This document shows, piece after piece, positions 9,961 through 20,027 of a stretch of DNA of 64,000 bases. Origin of the DNA: Gilliamella sp. wkB178. Its GTDB lineage: Bacteria > Pseudomonadota > Gammaproteobacteria > Enterobacterales > Orbaceae. The stretch covers positions 62,001 through 126,000 of the forward strand of contig NZ_LZGK01000001.1 of NCBI RefSeq assembly GCF_001690705.1, given 5' to 3'. The position numbers and the translations under genes were made by a program. Each line of letters opens with the position of its first letter. Positions within the stretch are counted from its first letter, which is position 1. The notes beneath the pieces are model-generated. The model was given only the letters and a program-made list of their open reading frames with translations. It did no database searches and was not told the DNA's origin.

Positions 9961-11103
9961 ATGTACGCATTAACAAATTGTCGTGTTTATACAGGCTTTG
10001 AAATTCTTGAAAATCATGCCGTTATTATTGATAAAGATAAAATTGTCACAGTCTGTAAACAAAACGAAATACCAACAGATATTACCATTGAAAATTTACA
10101 AGGCGCTATGGTTGCGCCTGGTTTTATTGATATTCAAGTCAATGGTTGTGGTGGGGTGCAATTTAATGAAACACTGGATGCGTTAAGTGTAGCAACATTA
10201 GAAAAAATGCAAGCAACTAACCTTATTTCCGGTTGCACTAGCTATTTACCCACATTAATTACCTCCAGTGATGAATTTATGATCAAAGGTGTGAATGTTA
10301 TGCGTGAATATTTAGCTACGCATGCCAATCAAGCCCTTGGTTTGCACCTTGAAGGGCCTTATATCAATCCAGAAAAAAAAGGCATTCATGATGTTAACTT
10401 CATTCGTCAGCCATCGCAAAAAATGATTGATTTTCTTTGTGACAATGCCGATGTAATAAAAATTATTACCTTAGCCCCGGAAAAAGTAGCCAGTCATTTT
10501 ATAAAACAACTGGTTAATGCCGGCATTCATGTTTCAGTTGGGCATTCTAATGGTCATTATGATGATTGTCGTCGTGGATTTAATGATGGTATTAGTTTAG
10601 GTACTCATCTTTTCAACGCCATGCCATATATATCCGGGCGTGAGCCTGGAGTGGTTGGTGCCATTTATGATGAACCCGAAGTTTATGTTGGGATTATTGC
10701 CGATGGTCAACATGTAAATTGGGCTAATATTCGCAACAGTCATAAAATCAAACAAGATCATTTAGTGCTAATTACTGACGCGATGTTACTTGCTGGATCC
10801 AACTTATCCTCAGGTGTTTTTGCTGGTAAAACTATTTATTATAAAGATGGTCGCTGTGTGGACGAAAATGGTACTTTAGGCGGATCAGCATTAACCATGA
10901 TCGAAGCTGTTAAAAATGCTGTTGAATATGTTGGTATTGCCTTAGATGAGGCTTTACGCATGGCTACGCTTTACCCGGCAAAAGCCATAGGTGTAGACAA
11001 AACGCTTGGAACTATCAGTGAAGGTAAAATTGCTAACTTAGTGGTGTTTGATCGTGATTTTACTGTATCTAAAACTATTGTTAATGGAGTGATGACTCGT
11101 TAA
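9961..11103 (+). CDS. nagA: N-acetylglucosamine-6-phosphate deacetylase
   Basis: The 380-residue amidohydrolase is of normal NagA length. It removes the acetyl group from GlcNAc-6-P, feeding NagB. Landmarks are [15 protein letters not shown] near the N-terminus, [13 protein letters not shown] with the metal-binding Glu, [18 protein letters not shown] and the catalytic aspartate in LITDAML. It sits between nagB (11-base gap) and nagC (35-base gap), in the same order as E. coli. Confidence 0.96.
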   Translation: MYALTNCRVYTGFEILENHAVIIDKDKIVTVCKQNEIPTDITIENLQGAMVAPGFIDIQVNGCGGVQFNETLDALSVATLEKMQATNLISGCTSYLPTLITSSDEFMIKGVNVMREYLATHANQALGLHLEGPYINPEKKGIHDVNFIRQPSQKMIDFLCDNADVIKIITLAPEKVASHFIKQLVNAGIHVSVGHSNGHYDDCRRGFNDGISLGTHLFNAMPYISGREPGVVGAIYDEPEVYVGIIADGQHVNWANIRNSHKIKQDHLVLITDAMLLAGSNLSSGVFAGKTIYYKDGRCVDENGTLGGSALTMIEAVKNAVEYVGIALDEALRMATLYPAKAIGVDKTLGTISEGKIANLVVFDRDFTVSKTIVNGVMTR

Positions 11104-11138
11104 AATGTTATTTAATCAGTGACAAGATTGAGTAACAT

Positions 11139-12368
11139 ATGACTTTTAATTATTTAAATTTAGTCGGCAATGCTGAACTAATCAAACAACTTAATTATGC
11201 AATGATTTACCGTTTGATTGTTCAGCAAGCGCCCATTTCCCGGATCCAATTGGCGGAAATTAGCCAATTAGCCCCAGCAAGCATCACTAAAATTACCCGC
11301 CAATTTCTTAAAAATAAATTGATTAAAGAGATTGATACCCAACAATCAACGGGAGGCCGTCCCGCTGTTTCGATTGAGGCTAAATTTACCCATTATCAAA
11401 CCATTGCTGTGCAATTAAGCCGTTCACATGTGATTGTGGAACTTTATGATCTTGGTGCTAATTGCTTAGCCTCAAAAACCTATCCGCTAACTGATTTTAC
11501 CGAAAAACTGGCCCAAAAATATTTAATTACTTTAATAGAACAATTTATCCAAGAACACAGCAAAAAAATTAAAAACCTAATTGCTATTTCGGTGGTAATG
11601 CCCGGGTTGATTGATTCGGTACACGGGATTGTTCGGTATACGCCACATATTCAAGTTAAAGAATGGCCTTTGGCGGACGTATTACACAAGCAATTTAATG
11701 TGTCTATTTTTGTCGGTAATGATATTCAAAGCCTGGCATTAGCAGAAAGTTACTTTGGTACCACGCAAAATGTTGACGATTCTATTCTCATCCGTGTACA
11801 TCATGGTGTCGGTTCAGGGGTTATTGTTAATCAACAATTGCTTACTAATCATAATCAAAGTGCTTGTGAGGTTGGGCATATTCAAGTTGATGCCTTAGGT
11901 GATCGTTGTCACTGTGGTAATTTTGGTTGTTTAGAAAATCGCGTGGTCAATCGAGCAATTGAAAATCGAGCCAAACAGATGATTGCACAAGGTTATCCGA
12001 CTAAATTAACAATTGGCGAATGTAATATTGCTAATATTTGTGCCTGTGCCAATCAAGGTGATGAATTAGCGATTAAATTGGTCAAAGATGCTGGTGAGAA
12101 TTTAGGTCGAGCGGCCGCAATTATGGTTAATATATTTAATCCTCAGCGCATCGTATTAGCGGGTGAATTAATTAAATCCCCGGAAATACTGTTAAGTGCG
12201 GTTAACAGCGCATTAAAAACTCAGAGTTTAGAAGGATTAAGAAAGAATCTGACTATTACTTGTTCAACACTTAATGATCGCTCTGCGATCGGCGCATTTG
12301 CCTTAGTGCAACAAGCATTATTTAATGGATCGCTGCTAATAACTTTGTTCGATAGTAATGAAGTGTAG
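11139..12368 (+). CDS. nagC: ROK-family repressor of N-acetylglucosamine genes
   Basis: The 409-residue protein matches NagC (406 in E. coli). An N-terminal winged helix-turn-helix (SRIQLAEISQLAPASITKI, about residues 34-52) is followed by the ROK sugar-binding fold. The ROK zinc motif is present: GHIQVDALGDRCHCGNFGC carries the His and three Cys ligands. GlcNAc-6-phosphate is the known inducer of this repressor. As the third gene of nagBAC it probably represses its own operon and nagE. A bidirectional terminator follows. Confidence 0.93.
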   Translation: MTFNYLNLVGNAELIKQLNYAMIYRLIVQQAPISRIQLAEISQLAPASITKITRQFLKNKLIKEIDTQQSTGGRPAVSIEAKFTHYQTIAVQLSRSHVIVELYDLGANCLASKTYPLTDFTEKLAQKYLITLIEQFIQEHSKKIKNLIAISVVMPGLIDSVHGIVRYTPHIQVKEWPLADVLHKQFNVSIFVGNDIQSLALAESYFGTTQNVDDSILIRVHHGVGSGVIVNQQLLTNHNQSACEVGHIQVDALGDRCHCGNFGCLENRVVNRAIENRAKQMIAQGYPTKLTIGECNIANICACANQGDELAIKLVKDAGENLGRAAAIMVNIFNPQRIVLAGELIKSPEILLSAVNSALKTQSLEGLRKNLTITCSTLNDRSAIGAFALVQQALFNGSLLITLFDSNEV

Positions 12369-12384
12369 TGATTGCTATAAAAAT

Positions 12385-12410
12385 AAAGCCCGATAAAATC
12401 GGGCTTTTTA
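12385..12410. terminator. Bidirectional terminator between nagC and asd
   Basis: A GC-rich 7-bp stem (GCCCGAT and complement, 3-nt loop) is flanked by A-run and T-run on both sides, so it can end transcription from both convergent genes, nagC and asd. Confidence 0.92.
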
Positions 12411-13514
12411 TTAGGCTAAAATGCGTAACATTCTACGTAAAGGTTCTGCGGCTCCCCACAATAATTGGTCACCGACAGTAAAGGCCGATAAGAAGTCTTT
12501 ACCCATATTTAGTTTACGTAAGCGCCCAACTGGCGTAGTTAATGTGCCGGTAACGGCAGCAGGAGTAAGTTCGCGCATAGAAATTTCGCGATCGTTCGGT
12601 ACCACTTTTACCCAATCATTATGCGCAGCAAGGAGTTTTTCTATTTCTGGTACACTGATGTCTTTTTTCAACTTGATAGTGAAAGATTGACTATGACAAC
12701 GCAATGCGCCAACACGAACACAAAGTCCATCAACAGGAATAATTTGTTTGCTACCTAAAATTTTATTGGTTTCTGCTTGCCCTTTCCATTCTTCTCTACT
12801 TTGTCCATTATCAAGGGCTTTATCGATCCAAGGAATGAGGCTTCCCGCTAATGGCACGCCAAAATTATCAGTAGGCAAACTGCCATCACGCATTTTTTGG
12901 GTGACTTTACGTTCAATATCCAAAATAGATGAGTGTGGATCTTGTAACTCTTTAGCTACATCTGCATGCAACATACCCATTTGAGTTAATAATTCACGCA
13001 TATGGCGAGCACCGCCACCAGAAGCAGCTTGATAAGTCGAAACTGCAATCCAGTCAACCAGATTCTCAGCAAACAAACCACCTAATGACATCAACATCAA
13101 ACTAACGGTACAGTTACCACCAACAAAGGTTTTAATGCCTTGGTCTAAGGCAGCATGAATGTTGGCTTTATTCACCGGATCTAACACGATAATCGCATCT
13201 TTCTCCATACGTAGTGTTGACGCGGCATCGATCCAATAACCTTGCCAGCCGGTAGCACGTAATTTTGAGTAAATTTCAGAGGTATAATCACCACCTTGGC
13301 AAGTCACAATAATATCTAATGCTTTTAAGGCATCTAAATTATCAGCACTTTGCAAAGTACCAGTTTTACCACCAAAGACTGGTGCTGCTTGCCCAGCTTG
13401 CGAAGTAGAAAAGAACACCGGATTGATATAATCAAAATCATGTTCTTCAACCATACGTTGCATAAGAACAGACCCCACCATTCCACGCCAACCGACAAAA
13501 CCAACATTTTTCAT
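12411..13514 (-). CDS. asd: Aspartate-semialdehyde dehydrogenase
   Basis: The start is placed at [15 protein letters not shown], giving 367 residues as in E. coli Asd. The frame extends 35 hydrophobic residues further upstream without family support. It reduces beta-aspartyl phosphate to aspartate semialdehyde for lysine, diaminopimelate, threonine and methionine synthesis. Landmarks are the NADP loop GWRGMVGS, the catalytic cysteine in [28 protein letters not shown] and the acid/base histidine in [10 protein letters not shown]. It is a monocistronic minus-strand gene convergent with nagC. Confidence 0.97.
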   Translation of the reverse strand: MKNVGFVGWRGMVGSVLMQRMVEEHDFDYINPVFFSTSQAGQAAPVFGGKTGTLQSADNLDALKALDIIVTCQGGDYTSEIYSKLRATGWQGYWIDAASTLRMEKDAIIVLDPVNKANIHAALDQGIKTFVGGNCTVSLMLMSLGGLFAENLVDWIAVSTYQAASGGGARHMRELLTQMGMLHADVAKELQDPHSSILDIERKVTQKMRDGSLPTDNFGVPLAGSLIPWIDKALDNGQSREEWKGQAETNKILGSKQIIPVDGLCVRVGALRCHSQSFTIKLKKDISVPEIEKLLAAHNDWVKVVPNDREISMRELTPAAVTGTLTTPVGRLRKLNMGKDFLSAFTVGDQLLWGAAEPLRRMLRILA

Positions 13515-13781
13515 AATTTTTCCCATTCCAAAAGTAATAGTTATATACAGAAACGCTTTACTATTAAAGCAAAATATCACTATAAAACAAAGTAAGATAA
13601 GAATTATTTTTGTCAGCACAGATATAATAACGTGGTGTTATGGCTGATTATGCTTACTGTGTTGTTTAGATAGGTATTGGTGGTAGGGTATATAAATAGG
13701 GATAACTATAACGACTATTATTGAAGCAACCTAGCCTTGTGGTGCATGGCTCCCTACCACCTGTTGGTTCAAATTTGACTG

Positions 13782-14021
13782 AAATAGTTTCAATAAAAAA
13801 GCCCACTCAAATGAGTAGGCTTTTTTATTGAAAATTGGTCGGCGAGAGAGGATGACTCGCATTATCATGCTCGCCCTACGGGTCGTTGCTGAAGCAACGT
13901 TGTCTCGCGGTGCTCGGCTCGAACCTCTTGTCGGTTCGAATCTTACTAAAATAGTTTCAATAAAAAAGCCCACTCAAATGAGTAGGCTTTTTTATTTGAA
14001 ATTGGTCGGCGAGAGAGGATT
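13782..14021. repeat. Tandem duplication of the tRNA-Pro tail and terminator
   Basis: A block of about 72 bases occurs at 13782-13853 and again at 13949-14021 with only small changes. Each copy holds the terminator hairpin plus the last 20 or so bases of the tRNA-Pro gene. Between them lies about 95 bases of tRNA-like, GC-rich sequence that cannot form a complete tRNA. It looks like a decayed duplicate of a tRNA 3' end, left either by recombination between tRNA-Pro copies or by loss of an element that had used the tRNA as target. Confidence 0.75.
13962..13993 (-). terminator. Terminator of the tRNA-His/tRNA-Pro transcript
   Basis: A hairpin (GCCTACTCA arm pairing with TGAGTgGGC) is followed on the minus strand by six T, about 10 bases after the tRNA-Pro CCA. 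A second copy of the same hairpin lies at 13795-13827. Confidence 0.85.
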
Positions 14022-14079
14022 CGAACCTCCGACCCACTGGTCCCAAACCAGTTGCGCTACCAAGCTGCGCTACTCGCCG
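14003..14079 (-). tRNA. tRNA-Pro (TGG)
   Basis: The 77-nt cloverleaf on the minus strand has anticodon TGG in the loop TTTGGGA and encodes CCA. It follows tRNA-His by 29 bases, and the two are probably processed from one transcript ending at the hairpin around 13975. Confidence 0.96.
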
Positions 14080-14108
14080 TTTGTAGTCATTTTATGTATT
14101 ACATAAAA

Positions 14109-14185
14109 TGGGGTGGCTAATGGGATTCGAACCCACGACAACTGGAATCACAATCCAGGGCTCTACCAACTGAGCTATAGCCACC
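14109..14185 (-). tRNA. tRNA-His (GTG)
   Basis: The 77-nt gene on the minus strand has anticodon GTG in loop TTGTGAT, the extra G(-1) that identifies histidine tRNA, and an encoded CCA. It is upstream of tRNA-Pro on the same strand. Confidence 0.96.
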
Positions 14186-14308
14186 ATAGAAGTAGGACGA
14201 AATATTACGCATAAAAAATAACAATGTCCAGTATATTTTTTAAAATATTCGCTGACTGATTATATAAAAACCGCTAACAGCTTAATCTTATAGCATGGCT
14301 AGTTAAAA

Positions 14309-15604
14309 TTAGGCTTTATGCGACATTATATCAATAATTTGTAAGTCAGTAACTTTCATACTATTACTAACAATAGCGCCCAAATTATTGATCGACGTTT
14401 CAACACTATCGCCAACAATACCTTCTTTACCAGTGACTCTAATACGATTTAGTGCCATTAATACCGCCTTAAATCCGGAAGCAACCGAGGTAGAAACTTT
14501 CATGGCACAACTATTGGAAGCGCCATCACAAATAATACCGGTTAAATCACCGATCATACTGCAAATTGCCATATCGATAGGTTCATATTGACCATTACCG
14601 AGCAACCACGCCATGCCAGCAGCAGATCCCATTGCCGCAGTGGAAGCCGCACAAAGCGCAGAAAGTGGTGGAAATTTGCTATGAATATAAATGGCAAGCG
14701 TATGAGAAAGTACCAATGCCCGAGCCAATTGCTCTTGGGTGGCTTCCAGATAATCAGCAACTACAACAACCGGCATAGTGGCGGTAATACCTTGATTGCC
14801 GGAACCGGAATTACTCATTGCCGGTAAAGTCGCGCCCCCCATACGGGCATCCGAGGCCGCGGTGGTACGAATAATCACTTTTGATAACAGATCATCAGCC
14901 AGTAACCCAGTCTTAGTTTGCTGGTGCAGCGTGGCGGCAATGCTTAAACCGTAAGCTTGTCGCAATCCTTCCTGAGATAGAGCGTCATTTAACTCTGCAG
15001 AATCAAGAATAAATTTGATAGCTTCAAAATCAACATTAGTAGCAAAATCATAGATTGATTTTACCGATAGCGAGTTCATTATGGTGTGATTTTGTGAACC
15101 ACCTTGGTTATTCTGTTTATTTTTATACAGCGTGACATTATTTTTGACGATTGCAATTACGTTAGTATGTGCATTTTCAATACAAACTTTAACATGATCG
15201 GTGTCAGTATAAATATTGGCTTCGGAATAAATAGCCTTGTTATTATTAGCAATTTTGACACTAACCAAATTGTCAGCTAACATTTTTTTCGCTTTAGCTA
15301 GCTGTTGCGGGGTAATATTTTTGAGTACTTCAAGGCCAGCATGCGCATCGCCACCTAGTGCGCCAATAGCTGCAGCAATTGGCAAGCCAACCATACCAGT
15401 GCCGGGTACGGTTACACCCATACCATTTTTCATTAAATTAGGCGAAACATACGCATCTATTTTTCTAATATTGTTTTTATCAAGATATTCGCTGGCAATA
15501 GCGGAGGCTAGCGCTAGCGATATAGGTTCGGTACAACCAAGCGCCGGTAAAACTTCATGCTTCACCATAGCGATTAATTCTTGCCACATTACTGGCTGTT
15601 TCAT
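14309..15604 (-). CDS. cyuA: L-cysteine desulfidase (UPF0597/YhaM family)
   Basis: The chosen start gives 431 residues. The second ATG is preferred because GGAG lies 8 bases before it, whereas the first ATG (15616) has no such signal. The protein tracks E. coli CyuA along its length, with ALGCTEPISLALA, VSPNLMKNGMGVTVPGTGM, SDARMGGATLPAMSNSGSG and IICDGASNSCAMKVS. Conserved cysteines in these segments are the expected ligands of an oxygen-sensitive 4Fe-4S cluster. CyuA degrades L-cysteine to pyruvate, ammonia and sulfide. Neither the usual transporter cyuP nor the regulator cyuR is adjacent here. Confidence 0.92.
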   Translation of the reverse strand: MKQPVMWQELIAMVKHEVLPALGCTEPISLALASAIASEYLDKNNIRKIDAYVSPNLMKNGMGVTVPGTGMVGLPIAAAIGALGGDAHAGLEVLKNITPQQLAKAKKMLADNLVSVKIANNNKAIYSEANIYTDTDHVKVCIENAHTNVIAIVKNNVTLYKNKQNNQGGSQNHTIMNSLSVKSIYDFATNVDFEAIKFILDSAELNDALSQEGLRQAYGLSIAATLHQQTKTGLLADDLLSKVIIRTTAASDARMGGATLPAMSNSGSGNQGITATMPVVVVADYLEATQEQLARALVLSHTLAIYIHSKFPPLSALCAASTAAMGSAAGMAWLLGNGQYEPIDMAICSMIGDLTGIICDGASNSCAMKVSTSVASGFKAVLMALNRIRVTGKEGIVGDSVETSINNLGAIVSNSMKVTDLQIIDIMSHKA

Positions 15605-15616
15605 GCTTATCTCCAT

Positions 15617-15934
15617 TTTTAAGAGTAATGGTAAATGGTGACATAAATAACAGATTTAAAATGATATCTTATTATAAATTAAAGATAAATTGAATTATTT
15701 GATAATCTAGTTGATTAGTTATAATATTTGCTTATTAACTAGTTATTATTTGCTAACTGGGGTGAAGTCATAAACCTAGTTTTTATATGTAAACGTATAG
15801 CAAACCTAAAACATCTTTGCAAAATTGCTATAAAAATAATCAAAAACAATCTAAAAATTATGTAATATTTTAGTAAAACAACCTGACTTTTTTTATATTA
15901 TTGCAATAATGTAACTACCTAAAATTAAATAAAA
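15617..15934. other. Gene-free region between cyuA and the cpxR-like gene
   Basis: About 318 bases of strongly AT-rich DNA must hold the divergent promoters of cyuA and the response-regulator gene. I see no convincing palindrome, Fur box or CpxR-type GTAAA direct-repeat pair. Confidence 0.5.
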
Positions 15935-16627
15935 ATGACGACTATGATAAATATTTTATTAATTGATGATGATGTTGAATTATCGCAGATGCTTAGTGAA
16001 TATTTGACCAACGAAGGTTTTAATATCAAAAGTGTTTATCTGGGTAAAAATGGTATCGAGGAAGCGCTATCAGGTAAATATCGTGCGGCAATTTTAGATG
16101 TAATGCTACCCGACATCAATGGCATTGACGTGCTAAAAAGTATTCGTCAGCAATGTAATATGCCAGTGATTATGTTAACCGCTAAAGGCGATAATATTGA
16201 TCGAGTTTTAGGTTTGGAATTAGGTGCCGATGATTATATCCCTAAACCATGTTATCCACGTGAGCTATTAGCCAGATTACGTGCAGTATTACGCCGTTTT
16301 GATGAACGGTCAGTGGACACAGTGGATGACAAAAAATATCATTTTAATGGCTTAACCTTAGATCTGCCACAGCGTCTATGTACTTGGAACGACAAAGTGA
16401 TTGACTTAACTTCGACAGAGTTCAATTTACTCGTGTTACTGGTTAAAAATAATGAAAGAGTAGTGACTAAAGAAGAACTATCTGAAATAGGTTTAGGCCG
16501 AGCACGTGAGCTTTATGATCGCAGTGTTGATGTGCATATTAGTAATATTCGCCAGAAGTTGCATCAAGTTGCCCAAAATGTGGTTACCATCGAAACCATT
16601 AGAGCGGTCGGTTACCGTATTCGTTAA
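15935..16627 (+). CDS. cpxR: OmpR-family response regulator, CpxR-like
   Basis: The 230-residue protein has an N-terminal receiver (acidic cluster DDD at 11-13, phospho-acceptor Asp at about 55 in LDVMLPD, Lys in YIPKP) and a C-terminal winged helix. The winged helix has the typical LTSTEFNLLVLL and VDVHISNIRQKL. LTAKGDNIDRVLGLELGADDY closely resembles CpxR. A second ATG three codons downstream (15944) is an equally possible start, and neither has a clear ribosome site. It is followed after 28 bases by the kinase gene. A role in envelope-stress control is inferred from the resemblance. No cpxP is adjacent. Confidence 0.8.
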   Translation: MTTMINILLIDDDVELSQMLSEYLTNEGFNIKSVYLGKNGIEEALSGKYRAAILDVMLPDINGIDVLKSIRQQCNMPVIMLTAKGDNIDRVLGLELGADDYIPKPCYPRELLARLRAVLRRFDERSVDTVDDKKYHFNGLTLDLPQRLCTWNDKVIDLTSTEFNLLVLLVKNNERVVTKEELSEIGLGRARELYDRSVDVHISNIRQKLHQVAQNVVTIETIRAVGYRIR

Positions 16628-16655
16628 TTGTAAGTAATTGAAACATAGGTTTGGC

Positions 16656-17960
16656 ATGAATCGTCGATTATTTTGGAAAATACTCATTGTATTCTGGGTG
16701 ATTTTTTACCTTACCTTTCAATTAACTTGGATCGCTTTTTCTGTTTATGTAGACAATAAAAATCAACGATTCCTTAATCATATGCCGACTAAAGTCGATA
16801 TGATTGCTCAGTTATTACATGTAGCCGGTGAGGATGAAACCCTTAATTTTATTGCTCACCTGCCTGAGCGCGAACAAGTTTTACTCTCGATAAAACTTGT
16901 TTCCCCACAGAATGATCAAGTCAATATCATTACTGACGAATTAGAAACCCCAACCTATGCCTATCAACGTACCACGGTGGCTCCGGATGGTACTTTATAT
17001 ACTGTTTCCTTTAAAGATGATAAAGATGACAGGGACGATAGAAGCAAAAAAAACCTATTTAATATGCCAATGCCGATTATTTTAATGGGGATCTGTGTCG
17101 GGCTGATATTTAGTCTATTTTTGGCTTGGAACTTAACCAGACCAATGAAATTACTTAGGAAAGGCTTCTACCAAGTATCGCAAGGCGATCTTTCAGTGCG
17201 TTTATTTAATAAGTTAAAACGCCGCCGTGATGAACTTAGTGAACTTGGCAAAGACTTCGATATGATGGTTGAACAGCTCAATATCTTAATCTCCGATCGG
17301 CAAGTGTTATTGCATGATGTCTCGCATGAACTGCGCACACCTTTAGCGCGGTTGCAATTAGCTATTGGCTTGGCGCAGCAAAATAAACAAAATATTGATA
17401 CTTCATTAGCCAGAATCGAACTCGAATCCGAACGCTTAGATCAACTTATTGGTGAGATCCTCAATTATTCGCGTGCCGAAATGAATAATCGTACCGATGA
17501 ATATTTTGATTTAAAAGATCTTGTTAGTGTCGTGATTAACGATGCTAATTATGAAGCTAATCATCAATCAATTGATGTCCACTTCATCTCGGCAACGATT
17601 AATCATTCCATAATTAAAGGTAATTCTGAACAAATTCGCCGGGCAATCGAAAATATAATTCGTAATGCCATTCGCTTTTCTAAAGCTGGGCAAGCCGTTG
17701 ATGTGTCGTTAAAAGAGATTGGTAAGTATTTACAAATTGAAGTCAAAGATCGTGGCCCGGGTGTTGATGCCAGTAAATTATCCAGCATTTTCGAACCATT
17801 TGTACGCATACAATCACCGCAATTGGGTAAAGGCTATGGCCTAGGTTTAGCTATAGCCAGAAAGACCGTTATTATGCATAACGGCACTATTCAAGCTTCA
17901 AATCGTGATGGTGGTGGCTTGATTGTCACTATTCGCCTACCGTATTGGCGCAGTCTTTAA
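16656..17960 (+). CDS. cpxA: Sensor histidine kinase, CpxA-like
   Basis: From the ATG at 16656 there are 434 residues; an upstream in-frame TTG at 16638 is less likely. There are two transmembrane segments (about residues 8-30 and 140-160) around a periplasmic sensor. A HAMP domain, an H-box LHDVSHELRTPLARLQL and the HATPase domain with N-box ENIIRNAIRFSK, DRGPGVD and GYGLGLAIARK follow. The order and the H-box match CpxA, though the periplasmic part is diverged and short. It pairs with the regulator upstream. The 3' end overlaps the convergent 17957 gene by 4 bases. Confidence 0.8.
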   Translation: MNRRLFWKILIVFWVIFYLTFQLTWIAFSVYVDNKNQRFLNHMPTKVDMIAQLLHVAGEDETLNFIAHLPEREQVLLSIKLVSPQNDQVNIITDELETPTYAYQRTTVAPDGTLYTVSFKDDKDDRDDRSKKNLFNMPMPIILMGICVGLIFSLFLAWNLTRPMKLLRKGFYQVSQGDLSVRLFNKLKRRRDELSELGKDFDMMVEQLNILISDRQVLLHDVSHELRTPLARLQLAIGLAQQNKQNIDTSLARIELESERLDQLIGEILNYSRAEMNNRTDEYFDLKDLVSVVINDANYEANHQSIDVHFISATINHSIIKGNSEQIRRAIENIIRNAIRFSKAGQAVDVSLKEIGKYLQIEVKDRGPGVDASKLSSIFEPFVRIQSPQLGKGYGLGLAIARKTVIMHNGTIQASNRDGGGLIVTIRLPYWRSL

Positions 17961-18721
17961 TAACAATCAGTATTCACCGTTAATACGTATTCTTTAATCA
18001 GGTTTTCTAACTTAATTTTATCATGACCAACAAAATTCAATGTTTGCATGATGGTGTTAGCATCGCTTTCTAATAGCGCTTTATATTGGGCTATATACTG
18101 ACTGGAGATAGGTTTATATGACCAGTGCCATTCTTCCGGTAAATAGCCACCTGTGCGGCCTTCATTGAATGGTCGGCAAAATCCATATTTAGGTAGATTT
18201 TCCTGTAACCATTTATAGAGGATTATACCTTTGCTGTCATTGTGAAAATATTCGGATGACACACTGGTAATATCAATATCAGTACCCCAGTGATGGCGTG
18301 AGGTGCCAGGCATTGATGAAAATTTTAAAATTTCTTCGGCGATTTGTTGCGGATCATTAATTTTAGCGGTTAAGGCATCCCATTTGCGTTGCCATATGCC
18401 ATTTTGGTACTGGTAATTACGGGTGGCACTTACCACAATGAAAGGAATATCCGGGTGAGCTTTTTTAAAGTCGCGATATGCCTTAATCAATTGTTGCGCT
18501 GGTTGTTTTTGCAGGTACATGCCTTTTTTATTTACTGGCAACTCAGTTGAATCTAAGGCAATAAAATTATCATCTTTCTTTTCGTCAAATTGACCGGTGA
18601 GTTTATTTAATGGAATTGATTGTGCCATAGCAAATGTCGAACATAAAAGTAAAATTAGAGTTTGTGTAAGATTGAAAACGGTTTTCAATCTTATTGATTT
18701 TTTTGTAGTATTGAACATCAC
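17957..18721 (-). CDS. Secreted D-Ala-D-Ala carboxypeptidase (VanY/M15 family)
   Basis: The 254-residue protein has a signal peptide (hydrophobic LTQTLILLLCSTFAMAQ, about residues 18-34). The M15B zinc site is intact: SRHHWGTDID supplies His and Asp, and EEWHWSY supplies the catalytic Glu and the last His. Members trim D-alanine from peptidoglycan peptides or act as L,D/D,D-carboxypeptidases. The exact substrate is not determined here. The gene is transcribed towards the cpxA-like gene and overlaps its last codon. Its position beside an envelope-stress system is suggestive only. Confidence 0.85.
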   Translation of the reverse strand: MMFNTTKKSIRLKTVFNLTQTLILLLCSTFAMAQSIPLNKLTGQFDEKKDDNFIALDSTELPVNKKGMYLQKQPAQQLIKAYRDFKKAHPDIPFIVVSATRNYQYQNGIWQRKWDALTAKINDPQQIAEEILKFSSMPGTSRHHWGTDIDITSVSSEYFHNDSKGIILYKWLQENLPKYGFCRPFNEGRTGGYLPEEWHWSYKPISSQYIAQYKALLESDANTIMQTLNFVGHDKIKLENLIKEYVLTVNTDCY

Positions 18722-18809
18722 TAATATTCTATTAGCCAGATAAGGTGAAAAACAGTATAATCCTTTTCCGAAAAATTAAAATAGCCATAATGTGTAAAAA
18801 CGAGGCCTT

Positions 18810-20000
18810 ATGTCAACACCATCAGTAGCTAACACGTCTAACAATTGTGTAGACGCAACCCCAAATACTAATTGCAACCAGACTAATCTAACTAGTGAAA
18901 AATTAAATTTACTTAATTTTACTCGTCCACAACTACGAGAATTTTTTGTTTCTCTGGGCGAAAAACCATTTAGAGCCGATCAAGTTATGAAGTGGATCTA
19001 CCATTTTGGTATTGATGACTTTGATCAAATGACAGATATTAATAAAAAGCTCCGTGAACAATTAAAAACCTTAGCCGAAATTAAAGCGCCAGCTATTGCC
19101 GTAGAACAACGATCATCCGACGGCACCATTAAATGGGCATTAGATGTTGGCAATAACCAATTGATTGAATCGGTGTATATCCCCGAGCGAGATCGGGCAA
19201 CGTTGTGCGTGTCGTCACAAGTGGGCTGCGCTCTAGAATGTAAATTCTGTTCTACTGCCCAACAAGGGTTTAACCGCAATTTAACCGTTTCTGAAATTAT
19301 TGGCCAAGTGTGGCGAGCAGCAAATGCCATTGGCGTTACAGGTAAATTGGCCGATAGACCAATTACCAATGTGGTAATGATGGGCATGGGTGAACCTTTA
19401 CTTAACTTAGCCAATGTGGCGCCGGCTATGGAAATTATGTTAGATGATTTTGGTTATGGTTTGTCAAAAAGACGAGTAACTCTTTCTACATCTGGAGTAG
19501 TACCGGCTTTAGATAAACTTGCTGGTATGATTGATGTGGCGTTGGCGATTTCGTTACATGCACCTAATGATGCCATTCGTAGTGAAATCATGCCGATTAA
19601 TCAAAAATATAATATGGCAACTTTGCGCGAGTCGATTTTACGTTATCTTTCGTATTCCAATGCTAACCATGGTAAAGTGACCATTGAATATGTATTACTT
19701 AATCAAGTGAATGATGGCGTTGAGCACGCCCATGAACTGGCAGAATTTTTGAAAAATGTGCCATGTAAGATAAACTTAATCCCTTGGAACCCCTTCCCGG
19801 GGGCGCCATATTCACGGTGTTCTAATAGTCGCATCGATCGTTTTATGAAAACCTTGATGGGTTATGGTTTTACCGTGATTGTGCGTAAAACTCGTGGTGA
19901 CGATATTGATGCTGCTTGTGGTCAATTAGCTGGTGAAGTAGTAGATCGCACTAAACGAACATTATATAAAAAGCAAAATCTGGTTCAGCGAACAGCTTAA
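18810..20000 (+). CDS. rlmN: 23S rRNA A2503 / tRNA A37 C2-methyltransferase
   Basis: The 396-residue radical-SAM enzyme closely matches E. coli RlmN. The cluster motif CxxxCxxC is in [18 protein letters not shown], the mechanistic cysteines are in CALEC and near the C-terminus in DAACGQLAG, and MGMGEPLLN is present. The first 30 or so residues are a poorly conserved extension. GAGG lies just upstream of the ATG. It precedes pilW, the common gammaproteobacterial order; the rodZ-ispG genes usually next in line are not found here. Confidence 0.96.
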   Translation: MSTPSVANTSNNCVDATPNTNCNQTNLTSEKLNLLNFTRPQLREFFVSLGEKPFRADQVMKWIYHFGIDDFDQMTDINKKLREQLKTLAEIKAPAIAVEQRSSDGTIKWALDVGNNQLIESVYIPERDRATLCVSSQVGCALECKFCSTAQQGFNRNLTVSEIIGQVWRAANAIGVTGKLADRPITNVVMMGMGEPLLNLANVAPAMEIMLDDFGYGLSKRRVTLSTSGVVPALDKLAGMIDVALAISLHAPNDAIRSEIMPINQKYNMATLRESILRYLSYSNANHGKVTIEYVLLNQVNDGVEHAHELAEFLKNVPCKINLIPWNPFPGAPYSRCSNSRIDRFMKTLMGYGFTVIVRKTRGDDIDAACGQLAGEVVDRTKRTLYKKQNLVQRTA

Positions 20001-20027
20001 GGATAAAACTTTAGAAAGGATAAATGG

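Noticed and set aside
13515..13619. 35-residue hydrophobic extension of asd
   Set aside because: Asd is cytosolic and its conserved start MKNVGF lies at 13514, with a plausible ribosome site just before it.
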